Source: Actinomycetota bacterium (GTDB lineage Bacteria; Actinomycetota; Thermoleophilia; Miltoncostaeales; Miltoncostaeaceae). Taken from it: a stretch of DNA of 64,000 bases. Under the pieces are notes generated by a model. It saw only the letters and a list, made by a program, of their open reading frames with translations. It did not search any database and was not told the DNA's origin. Shown here piece by piece: positions 1-8,864 of this stretch. Positions within the stretch are counted from its first letter, which is position 1; the number at the start of each line of letters is the position of its first letter. The position numbers and the translations under genes are program-made. The DNA lies in NCBI GenBank assembly GCA_016870155.1, contig VGCE01000005.1, positions 62,001 through 126,000 of the forward strand, given 5' to 3'.

Positions 1-162
1 AAGCGCCTGCCGGAGATCGGCAAGAGCCTGGGCAGCGGGATGCGCGAGTTCAAGAAGGGCGTCACGGGCGAGAAGCCGGCCGAGGAGCAGGTGACGGCCG
101 CGCAGGCGTCCGACCCCGCGCTTCCCCAGAAGACCGACGAGACCACTCCCGCCGGCTCCTAA
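1..162 (+). CDS. tatA: Sec-independent translocase subunit TatA/TatE, C-terminal part
   Basis: The left edge of the window cuts this gene. The visible 53 residues start KRLPEIGKSLGSGMREFKKG, the amphipathic helix that follows the single membrane anchor in TatA/TatE, and then run into an acidic, proline-rich tail ending in TPAGS before a TAA at 160-162. TatA oligomerises in the cytoplasmic membrane and forms the passage for folded proteins carrying twin-arginine signals. The N-terminal membrane segment lies outside the window. TatA and TatE cannot be told apart from this fragment; TatB is less likely given the short tail. Confidence 0.85.
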   Translation, partial: KRLPEIGKSLGSGMREFKKGVTGEKPAEEQVTAAQASDPALPQKTDETTPAGS

Positions 163-235
163 CCGGCGGCCCACCGCCCTGATACGGGCGGAATGGATCG
201 TCCCCGTCGAGGGTCCCGTCGTACGGGACGGCGGC

Positions 236-1495
236 GTGTTGATCCGCGGGGGCGTCATCGAGGCGGTGGGGCGTGAGCGTGACCTGCCCCCGTGCGACGA
301 CGTGCCCGTCACCGACATGGGCGACGCCATCCTCATCCCGGGGCTCGTGGATTCCCACTGCCACCTCGAGTGGGCGCTCATGGGCGGACTCGTTCCCGAT
401 GCCCGCTTCGGCGACTGGCTCGGGGCGTTCGTAAAACGCACCGCCGACGTCACCCCGGGCGACCGCCAAGCCGCCGCGCACTACGCCGCCCTCATCGCGC
501 TGCGCAACGGCACCACCACGATCGCCGATTCGGGGCCCAGCGGGTTCGCCGTGGGCGCGGCGAGCGATGCCGGCCTGCGAGCCATCGTGCACATGGAGGT
601 CTTCGGCCGCGATTCAGGTGCCGGCGCGCGCGAGAAGGTGATCCGCCATGGCGAGGCGCTGCTTGCCGCGCGTGACGCCGCCGGGCCGCGCGTGCAGGTG
701 GGGGTGTCGCCGCACTCGCCCTACGCCGTGGGCCCGGATCTCTGGGCCGAGGTGCTGGCCGACCCGATCCTCGGTGACGGTGCGATCGCCGCGCACGTGG
801 CTGAGTCGCCCGACGAGGTGATGCTGCTCGACGAGGAGGCGGGGCCGCTGGCGGAGGCCATACGGTCGGTGGGCCGTGACCCGGCCCGCTGGCCGGGAGG
901 GGGACCGGGGGTGGTGTCGCGCCTCGAGGCGGCGGGCGCGCTGCGGCCCGGGTTGGTGGCTGCCCACTGCGTGCAGGTGCACGAGGGCGATGCGGCGATC
1001 CTCGCCGACCACGACGTGCGCGTGGCCCACTGCCCGCACTCCAACGTGCGCCTCGAGTGCGGCGATGCGCCCATCGAGATGCTGCATGCCCTTGGCGTGA
1101 CCGTGGGGCTCGGCACCGACAGCCCGGCGAGCGCCGGCGCGTACGACCTGCGCGACGAGGCCCGCTGGGCCGCCGAGGCAGCGGCGCGCCGCGGGGCGCG
1201 CCCCGTGGCATCGGAGATGCTGGCCCTGGCCACCATGGGGTCGGCACGCGTCCTCGGCGTGCATTCGCAGGTGGGGTCGCTGGCGCCGGGCAAGCGCGCC
1301 GACATCGTGGCCATCCGCCCCTTCGAGGGCGCGCCGACCGAGGCCGACCCCTCGCTCGTCGCGCTCGACCCGCGCTCGCAGGTGATCGCCGCCTGGGTGG
1401 ACGAGGAGCAGGTGCTCGGGCCCGACGGCGCCACCCGGCTCGATGCCCCCGCCATCACGGCCGCGGCCACCGAGGCCCGGCACAGGATCATGTAG
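236..1495 (+). CDS. Amidohydrolase of the TrzA/AtzB (guanine deaminase-like) family
   Basis: Metal-dependent aminohydrolase, 419 residues from the GTG at 236. The metal motif HCH (about residues 41-43), the SPHSPYAV segment, AAHVAES, AAHCVQVHEGD, VAHCPHSNVRLE and GLGTDSPAS give the zinc/iron site of a deaminating TIM barrel. Family members act on cyclic amidines such as guanine, methylthioadenosine or aminodeoxyfutalosine; the last would place it in futalosine-type menaquinone synthesis, but substrate cannot be read from sequence. The frame stays open upstream and encodes LIRAEWIVPVEGPVVRDGG, which looks like the usual first two beta strands of the family, so the true start is probably near the CTG at 179, 17 nt after the tatA stop. 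Confidence 0.85.
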   Translation: MLIRGGVIEAVGRERDLPPCDDVPVTDMGDAILIPGLVDSHCHLEWALMGGLVPDARFGDWLGAFVKRTADVTPGDRQAAAHYAALIALRNGTTTIADSGPSGFAVGAASDAGLRAIVHMEVFGRDSGAGAREKVIRHGEALLAARDAAGPRVQVGVSPHSPYAVGPDLWAEVLADPILGDGAIAAHVAESPDEVMLLDEEAGPLAEAIRSVGRDPARWPGGGPGVVSRLEAAGALRPGLVAAHCVQVHEGDAAILADHDVRVAHCPHSNVRLECGDAPIEMLHALGVTVGLGTDSPASAGAYDLRDEARWAAEAAARRGARPVASEMLALATMGSARVLGVHSQVGSLAPGKRADIVAIRPFEGAPTEADPSLVALDPRSQVIAAWVDEEQVLGPDGATRLDAPAITAAATEARHRIM

Positions 1496-1498
1496 CGT
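1493..1498 (+). promoter_or_regulatory. Putative -10 box TAGCGT for a leaderless transcript
   Basis: TAGCGT lies 6 nt before the GTG at 1505 and overlaps the stop codon of the amidohydrolase gene. It fits the TANNNT pattern seen ahead of many genes here. There is no Shine-Dalgarno sequence in the gap. Confidence 0.4.
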
Positions 1499-1504
1499 CG
1501 CGCC

Positions 1505-2149
1505 GTGCTGTTCGACGGGAAGCACCAGAAGAACCTCACCAAGGTCATCGCCATCGTGGCCATCATCGCCTTCCTCGGCTTCGGCCTGGTCGCGGGGTTC
1601 CTCGCGGTGGGCGGCGGCTGCGGCGCGGTCGACCCCCTGACCCAGGCCGTCAATGACGCCCAGACCAGCGTGCAGCAGGGCAAGTCGGCAGTGGCGCAGG
1701 CGCGAAAGGCCGTGCAGCAGTCCCCGAAGAGCGCCCGGGCCAAGCAGGACCTCGCGCAGGCGCGCAGCGACCTGGGCAAGGCGCAGATCACCCTCGCCCA
1801 GGCACGCCTCGGCGTGAACCAGCAGGACCCGGAGGCCCTCACCACCGCGCTCGCGGCCGCGCAGAGCGCGCCCGGCGACCTCGACGTGGTGCTCGGGCTC
1901 GTGACGGTGGCCACTGCGCAGAACAACCCGGCCGCGGCATTGCAGGCGCTGCAGCGCTACACCGCGATCAACCCCGGGGATGCGCAGGCCTTCGCATACT
2001 GGGGGCAGGCGGCCGAGCGGGCCGGACAGCGCAACCAGGCGGTGCTCGCCTATCAGCGCTTCCTGCAGCTCGCGCCCAATGACCCGCTGGCAGGGGACAT
2101 CCGCGCACGCCTGGCCGAGCTCTCGAAGCCAGCCACGACCACGGGCTGA
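1505..2149 (+). CDS. Membrane-anchored tetratricopeptide-repeat protein
   Basis: 214 residues. A short basic start is followed by one hydrophobic segment (about residues 13-36, ending GGGCG), then a glutamine/alanine-rich helical stretch (about 45-115) that may form a coiled coil, then two TPR-like helical hairpins (about 118-200), including NPAAALQALQRYTAINPGD and RNQAVLAYQRFLQLAPND. It should sit in the cytoplasmic membrane with the repeats outside, acting as a protein-interaction scaffold. Partner unknown. The start at 1505 lies just after the amidohydrolase stop (1495) and is probably leaderless. Confidence 0.8.
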   Translation: MLFDGKHQKNLTKVIAIVAIIAFLGFGLVAGFLAVGGGCGAVDPLTQAVNDAQTSVQQGKSAVAQARKAVQQSPKSARAKQDLAQARSDLGKAQITLAQARLGVNQQDPEALTTALAAAQSAPGDLDVVLGLVTVATAQNNPAAALQALQRYTAINPGDAQAFAYWGQAAERAGQRNQAVLAYQRFLQLAPNDPLAGDIRARLAELSKPATTTG

Positions 2150-2190
2150 AATCCTTCCCACCTGCACCCGCCCGGTGCTAGCGTGCCGCC

Positions 2191-2263
<73 letters not shown>

Positions 2264-2278
2264 TCATCCGACGCACCG

Positions 2279-2302
2279 GAGAGCCGCGAACACGCGGCTC
2301 TC
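2279..2302 (+). terminator. Hairpin terminator after tRNA-Lys
   Basis: A perfect 10 bp stem (2279-2288 with 2293-2302, GAGAGCCGCG/CGCGGCTCTC) closes on a 4 nt loop, 15 nt after the tRNA end. Only a short T run follows (CATTTG), as is common for GC-rich terminators. Confidence 0.6.
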
Positions 2303-2439
2303 GCCATTTGGGGGCATTTTCCTGCTGTGAGCACCAACGTGGTGTACCTCTCTTCCCCGCTACGAGCGGTTTTGTCCGTCGTTCGCCGCGGCCATCCGGG
2401 TAAGGTGCCGAATCCATTTCACAGGGGTCCGTGAGTTCA

Positions 2440-2494
2440 CGGCCGTCCGTCTCCCGGACGGCCGCCCGGACCGACACCGCGTCAGGGAGCTCCC
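2440..2494 (+). promoter_or_regulatory. Structured leader before the RlpA-like gene
   Basis: A perfect 10 bp hairpin (2440-2449 with 2455-2464, 5 nt loop) lies about 30 nt before the presumed start. A second small palindrome, GGGAGCTCCC at 2485-2494, contains the only good Shine-Dalgarno sequence (GGGAG, 2485-2489), so the ribosome site could be hidden by pairing. The layout resembles translational control of a secreted cell-wall gene. I could not match it to the c-di-AMP (ydaO) riboswitch or another known class. The rest of 2303-2439 shows no feature I can name. Confidence 0.35.
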
Positions 2495-2495
2495 C

Positions 2496-3041
2496 CTGCT
2501 GCATCGCATCGCCATCGCCGCCGCCTCGCTCGCCCTCATCGGGGGCGTTACGGTGGCCGGCGCCATGGCGGCGATGCCCGAGGGCATGCCCACCGCGCCC
2601 GTGCCGGCGCCGCCCTCCGGTGGGCAGAACATGTCCCCGACGGCCCCGCGCGCCCCTGTGGGCGCTGCCACGGCGGCGGCGCTGGCGGTTCCGGCAGTGC
2701 TGCCCAGGCGCACCACCGAGGCGTCGGCCTACAGCGCCTGGGACGAGGGCAACTTCTGCCCCGGCCTGCCGCAGACCAAGATGATGGACCTCACCGTGGG
2801 CAGCGACCTCGTGCCCTGCGGCGCGCACGTCCGCATCTGCCTCATCAATGGCCCGCGGTGCGTGGTCGCGCGGCGCACCGACTGGGGCCCAGGGCTCACC
2901 GCGAAGCGCCGCCTCGACCTGAACCTCGGCGTGGTGCGCGCCCTGGGCTACCGGTCGCTGTACCACTGGGGCGCGAGGATGGTGCGCTGGGAGCCGGTGG
3001 CCAACCCCGCCCGCTCTGTGGCATCCACGCCTGCGCGCTAA
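2496..3041 (+). CDS. Secreted RlpA-like double-psi beta-barrel protein
   Basis: 181 residues from the CTG at 2496, which lies 6 nt after the ribosome site GGGAG. The translated start LLHRIAIAAASLALIGG followed by an A-rich cleavage region is a good signal peptide; the next in-frame start, GTG 2553, would remove half of it. After a proline-rich linker the C-terminal half (about 95-165) has the RlpA/expansin-like barrel signature, including VVARRTDWGPG and RRLDLNLGVVRALGY, with three cysteines. Such proteins bind or cleave glycan strands in the cell wall. CTG initiation is an inference from signal peptide and ribosome site. Confidence 0.7.
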   Translation: MLHRIAIAAASLALIGGVTVAGAMAAMPEGMPTAPVPAPPSGGQNMSPTAPRAPVGAATAAALAVPAVLPRRTTEASAYSAWDEGNFCPGLPQTKMMDLTVGSDLVPCGAHVRICLINGPRCVVARRTDWGPGLTAKRRLDLNLGVVRALGYRSLYHWGARMVRWEPVANPARSVASTPAR

Positions 3042-3066
3042 TTCCCGCTAAGCATGGATGATTTTA

Positions 3067-3108
3067 AAGTCTGAATACTTGACACCTTTATGGTCTTTCC
3101 CCTAGGGT
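3067..3108 (+). promoter_or_regulatory. Promoter of the sulfite reductase operon with a possible operator
   Basis: TTGACA (3079-3084) and TAGGGT (3103-3108) are separated by 18 nt in an unusually AT-rich patch. An inverted repeat AAGT-N6-ACTT (3067-3080) overlaps the -35 box and could bind a regulator. The predicted transcript carries a leader of about 50 nt with a strong ribosome site (AGGAGGG, 3153-3159). Confidence 0.6.
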
Positions 3109-3165
3109 GCCGCGTCCGTGCCCATCACGGCACGTCCGCATGCATCGTCGCGAGGAGGGAACAGG

Positions 3166-5424
<2,259 letters not shown>

Positions 5425-5452
5425 CCCGACCGGAACCACAGGAGATACCGCA

Positions 5453-6040
5453 ATGGACCCGCACCGCATCTCGGTGAAGCTGTACCTCGACGACCCGGCC
5501 GGGCTCGACGCCGAGGCCGTCGTGCCGCCCTTCCACCGCTACATCCGCGAGGACCTCGTGGTGGGCACGCCGATCGACGTGGCGCGCTACGCGCACGTGG
5601 TGAACGGTCCGGGAATCCTCATCATCGGCCACCAGCTCGACTACGCCATCGACTACGGCGAGGGCCGGGTGGGCATCAGCGTCACGCGCAAGCGCGATGC
5701 GGGTGGCGCTTTCGCCGAGCAGGTGCGCGACCTCGCGGGCGAGGCCGCCCGCCTGTCGCTGCTGCTGCAGGGCGAGGATGGCATCGGCGACGCCGCGCGC
5801 GTGGGCACGGGCGAGGCGCTCGTGACGATCCTCGACCGCTACGAGGCGCCCAACGACGACGAGACCCTCGTGCGCGTGGATCCCGCTCTGCGCGATGTCT
5901 TCGAGCCGCTGTCGGAGTGCGCCACGGTGCATGCGGTGCGGGTGGGCACCTCGCGCGAGCCGTTCGCGGCGCGCGTGGCCATCACCTCGCCGCGCCCGCT
6001 CGAGCACTGGGCCGAGGGCTCCGCCGCGCTCGCCCGATAG
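5453..6040 (+). CDS. Uncharacterised protein encoded with sulfite reductase
   Basis: 195 residues from ATG 5453, which has GGAG 8 nt upstream; the preceding gene ends 28 nt earlier and a terminator follows, so the two form a bicistronic operon. It begins MDPHRISVKLYLDDP, is soluble and acidic, has no signal peptide or cysteine cluster, and contains PPFHRYI, HVVNGPGILIIGHQLDYAID and a basic tail segment. I do not recognise the fold. Position suggests an accessory role in siroheme enzyme assembly, electron delivery or sulfur handling, which is only a contextual guess. Confidence 0.75.
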   Translation: MDPHRISVKLYLDDPAGLDAEAVVPPFHRYIREDLVVGTPIDVARYAHVVNGPGILIIGHQLDYAIDYGEGRVGISVTRKRDAGGAFAEQVRDLAGEAARLSLLLQGEDGIGDAARVGTGEALVTILDRYEAPNDDETLVRVDPALRDVFEPLSECATVHAVRVGTSREPFAARVAITSPRPLEHWAEGSAALAR

Positions 6041-6058
6041 GGAGGTTCTCGCAGGTTG

Positions 6059-6089
6059 GTGATGGCGTGTTCGACGGCAACGCCATCAC
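6059..6089 (+). terminator. Hairpin terminator after the sulfite reductase operon
   Basis: A perfect 10 bp stem, GTGATGGCGT (6059-6068) with ACGCCATCAC (6080-6089), and an 11 nt loop, 18 nt after the stop codon. It is followed by ACTTCCC rather than a long T run. Confidence 0.55.
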
Positions 6090-6175
6090 ACTTCCCTGAC
6101 GAGCGGCTTAGAGCGCGATAGAGGTCGTCGGGCAAGGTCTCAACGGAAAGCCCTCCCAGCCCCGAGGAGCTCGCC

Positions 6176-7083
6176 GTGAAGATCTCCCGTATGCCCACCG
6201 CGACGCTCGCCGGCCTGGCCGTGGTTCCGGCCGCGGTGCTCGGCCATGGATCGATGTCCGATCCCGCGTCGCGGGCCTACCAGTGATTCTTCACGGTGAA
6301 GGATCACCCCGCGTGCGCAAAGGCCTGGGCGGCGAACCCCCAGGCGCCCTACCACTGGACCGAGCTGAACATCCGCGATGCCGCCGGGCGCCACCGCGAG
6401 CTGATCCCCGACGGCAAGCTGTGCAGCGCGGGCCGCGGCAAGTACGCGGCCTTCGACCGCACGGTCACATGGCCCGCCACCACCCTGCGCCCCGATCTGA
6501 CGGCAAGTACTTGCTGAAGTGGCATTCCACCGCGCCGCACGCCACCGTCTACCACCGCGTGTACATCACCAAGGCGTCGTATGACCCCTCGCGGCCCCTG
6601 GGCTGGGACGAGCCGGAACTGGTGCACGACTCCGGTCGCGGGGCGGCCGAGGCCACCACCGCGCTCCGCACGTCGCTGCCCGAGCGCACCGGCCGGCCGA
6701 TGATCTAGACCGTGTGGCAGCGAAGCGACTCGCCCGGGGCCTTCTACTCGTGCAGCGACGTGGTGATTGGCCGGGATGGCACCGCGCCGAACCCGGGCCC
6801 CGCTCCCGTCCCGGCACCGGCACCCGCGCCTGTGAAGCGGCGCGTGACCGGCGCGATCGCGTCTGATTGGGGCAGCGGCTTCTGCGCCGACGTCACGGTG
6901 CGGCCGGCGTCGGTGGTGCCCGTCATGTGGTCGGCTGATCTGCAGGTGGGCGGCACCATCACCAGCATCTGGGACGCCACCACGCCCGGCTCATCGGGAA
7001 CGGTGACGGTGCGCGGGGCGTCGTGGAACCCCACGGCCTCGTCGGGCTCGCGGGCGAAGTCCGGGTACTGCGCGCAGAGGTGA
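6176..7083 (+). pseudogene. Broken AA10 lytic polysaccharide monooxygenase with CBM2-like domain
   Basis: Start GTG 6176 has GAGGAG upstream. A signal peptide leads to HGSMSDPASRAYQ, where the histidine would be the N-terminal copper ligand of an AA10 LPMO. Further family segments are HRELIPDGKLCSAG, KWHSTAPHATVYH (second copper histidine) and TVWQRSDSPGAFYSCSD. A proline-alanine linker and a CBM2-like domain (SDWGSGFCADVTV, ending SGYCAQR) follow. Three lesions break the frame: TGA at 6284-6286, a single-base frameshift near 6497-6503, and TAG at 6706-6708 where homologues have tyrosine. The intact gene would have made a secreted copper enzyme cutting chitin or cellulose. Confidence 0.85.
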
Positions 7084-7131
7084 CCCCGTAGTGCGGGCAT
7101 GGGGCGGCGGTCTCGGCCAGACTGCCGCCCC

Positions 7132-8055
7132 GTGAACGTTCCTCTCTGGGCATGGATTGCCCTCGTGGTCGGCACCGTGGTGGTGATCGCCGTCGACCTG
7201 CTCTTCATCTCGAAGGGCGACAAGGAGATGAGCCTCAGGAGCGCCCTCGCCTGGACGGGCGTGTGGCTCAGCCTCGGGCTGCTCTTCGCCGTCGTGGTGG
7301 GCGTGGCGTTCGACACGCGGTACGCCACCGAGTACCTCTCGGGCTTCCTGCTCGAGTACTCGCTCTCGATGGACAACGTGTTCGTGTTCATCGTCCTGTT
7401 CGGGTTCTTCGTGGTCCCGCCCGCGGCGAAGCTGCGCGTGCTCACCATCGGGATCCTCATCGCGCTGGGCCTGCGCCTCATCGCGATCCTGTTGGGCGGG
7501 GTGCTCATCGCGAAGGCCGAATGGGTGCTCTACGTCTTCGGCGCATTCCTCATCTACACCGCATGGAAGCTGCTGCAGCACGCCGACGAGCCGGCCGACC
7601 CCGAGAAGTCGCCGATCCTCAAGTTGCTGAAGACGCGGCTCCCGCTCACGGGCACCTACGAGGGCCGGAAGTTCCGCGTGAAGGTGGACAAGAAGTGGAT
7701 GTACACCACCCTCACGGTGGTGCTGGTAATGCTGGCCGGCACCGACCTGGTGTTCGCGCTCGACAGCATCCCTGCCGCCTTCGCGGTGACCCGCGAGCCA
7801 TTCCTCGTGTTTGCGGTGAACGCCTTCGCCCTCATGGGACTGAGGTCACTGTTCTTCGTGCTCGAGGGCCTGGTGGATCGCTTCCCGTACTTGAGCTACG
7901 GCCTGGCGATCGTGCTGGCGTTCGTGGGCGCCAAGATGCTCGTGAAGGATTTCTGGCACCCGCCCATCTGGCTCTCGCTCGCGGTGATCGTGGCAGTGCT
8001 CGGCACGAGCATCATCTACAGCTGGATCAAGACGAAGCCGCCGCGCCCGGCCTGA
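7132..8055 (+). CDS. TerC/Alx family integral membrane protein
   Basis: About 307 residues from GTG 7132 (a farther start at 7099 adds a non-hydrophobic tail). Eight or nine membrane segments. TerC signatures are present: LLEYSLSMDNVFVFIVLFG early, GTDLVFALDSIPAAFAVT in the second half, and a short charged loop between them. The paired acidic residues in these motifs (MDN and ALD) are typical of the family. Members are linked to tellurite resistance and, for Alx/MeeY, manganese export; a metal-ion role in the cytoplasmic membrane is likely. It stands alone, after the broken LPMO gene. Confidence 0.9.
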   Translation: MNVPLWAWIALVVGTVVVIAVDLLFISKGDKEMSLRSALAWTGVWLSLGLLFAVVVGVAFDTRYATEYLSGFLLEYSLSMDNVFVFIVLFGFFVVPPAAKLRVLTIGILIALGLRLIAILLGGVLIAKAEWVLYVFGAFLIYTAWKLLQHADEPADPEKSPILKLLKTRLPLTGTYEGRKFRVKVDKKWMYTTLTVVLVMLAGTDLVFALDSIPAAFAVTREPFLVFAVNAFALMGLRSLFFVLEGLVDRFPYLSYGLAIVLAFVGAKMLVKDFWHPPIWLSLAVIVAVLGTSIIYSWIKTKPPRPA

Positions 8056-8125
8056 TCCGCAGACCAAGGGCCTGACAGAGGTCCCGCGCGGCGCGCGGTT
8101 CGGCCGGCAGGCGTCGGTACGGGGA

Positions 8126-8131
8126 TACGAT
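8126..8131 (+). promoter_or_regulatory. Putative -10 box TACGAT of ccdA (leaderless)
   Basis: TACGAT lies 8 nt before GTG 8140 with no ribosome site between, so the transcript probably starts at the start codon. Confidence 0.45.
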
Positions 8132-8139
8132 GGCCGCAA

Positions 8140-8856
8140 GTGGACCAGCTCTCCGTCATCTCTCTGGCCGTCGCGTTCGCGGCGGGCTTCGCGTCGTTCA
8201 TCTCGCCATGCGTGCTGGCGCTGGTGCCCGGCTACCTGTCGTTCATCTCGGGCGTGCCTGCCGACCAGGTGGACAAGCGCTGGAAGTCGGTCATCCGCCC
8301 CACCGCGGCGTTCGTCCTGGGCTTCGGGACCATGTTCGCCATCTTCGGGGCGAGCGCCGGGCTCATCGGCCGCTCGCTCGCCCGCGATCGCGAGGTGCTC
8401 AACCTCGTGGCGGGCATCATCCTCATCGTCTTCGGCATCGCGATGATTCTGCTGCCGCGCCTGGGGTGGTTGCAGTCCGACCGCCACGTGCGGCTGTCGA
8501 AGCGCCCCGAGACGCTGATCGGCGCCGGGCTCGTGGGCGCGGCCTTCGCGGCGGGGTGGACGCCCTGCATCGGGCCGATCCTCGGAAGCATCCTCACCTA
8601 TGCCGCTCCCACCGGCTCGCCGGCCGCAGGGGCCCTGCTGCTGTTCGTCTACTCGCTCGGGCTGGGGATCCCGTTCCTGCTCGCGGGCATCTTCATGACC
8701 CAGACCCTCTCGGCATCGAAGTGGCTGCGCGATCGCTGGTACGCGGTGAACGCCATCGGCGGCTCGCTGATGATCGTCCTCGGCATCCTGGTGCTCACCG
8801 GTAACCTCGAGCGCATCACCCAGCGACTCGCCACCATCGGGTTCGCAGGCCTTTAG
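8140..8856 (+). CDS. ccdA: Cytochrome c biogenesis protein CcdA
   Basis: 238 residues, six membrane segments. The paired cysteines of the DsbD/CcdA core are present: C24 in ISPCVLALVPGYLSF and C143 in GWTPCIGPILG. CcdA carries electrons from cytoplasmic thioredoxin across the membrane to reduce extracytoplasmic thiol proteins, including apocytochrome c. A thioredoxin/thioredoxin reductase pair that could feed it is encoded at 37440-38735. No ResB/CcsB-type haem ligation gene is adjacent; the next gene, 8 nt downstream, is a sugar nucleotide epimerase and may be co-transcribed by default. Confidence 0.92.
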   Translation: MDQLSVISLAVAFAAGFASFISPCVLALVPGYLSFISGVPADQVDKRWKSVIRPTAAFVLGFGTMFAIFGASAGLIGRSLARDREVLNLVAGIILIVFGIAMILLPRLGWLQSDRHVRLSKRPETLIGAGLVGAAFAAGWTPCIGPILGSILTYAAPTGSPAAGALLLFVYSLGLGIPFLLAGIFMTQTLSASKWLRDRWYAVNAIGGSLMIVLGILVLTGNLERITQRLATIGFAGL

Positions 8857-8864
8857 GAGCATCC

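Noticed and set aside
614-2167. Long open frames on the strand opposite to the amidohydrolase, lon, PDH, pbp and other genes
   Set aside because: They mirror strongly conserved genes in the other frame, are rich in His/Arg/Ala without domains, and arise from high GC content and few stop codons.
2330-2495. c-di-AMP (ydaO) riboswitch before the RlpA-like gene
   Set aside because: GGTAAGGTGCCGAATCC looked promising, but the conserved CAGCTAACC and GGGGTGAA elements and the second half of the fold are missing.
3118-3165. Earlier GTG start of the sulfite reductase
   Set aside because: It lies only 9 nt after the -10 box and lacks a ribosome site, whereas GTG 3166 has AGGAGGG at the right distance.
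6284-6708. Stop-codon recoding (TGA/TAG read as amino acids) in the LPMO gene
   Set aside because: A frameshift lies between the stops, and TGA and TAG end many intact genes here, so pseudogene decay or sequence error is simpler.
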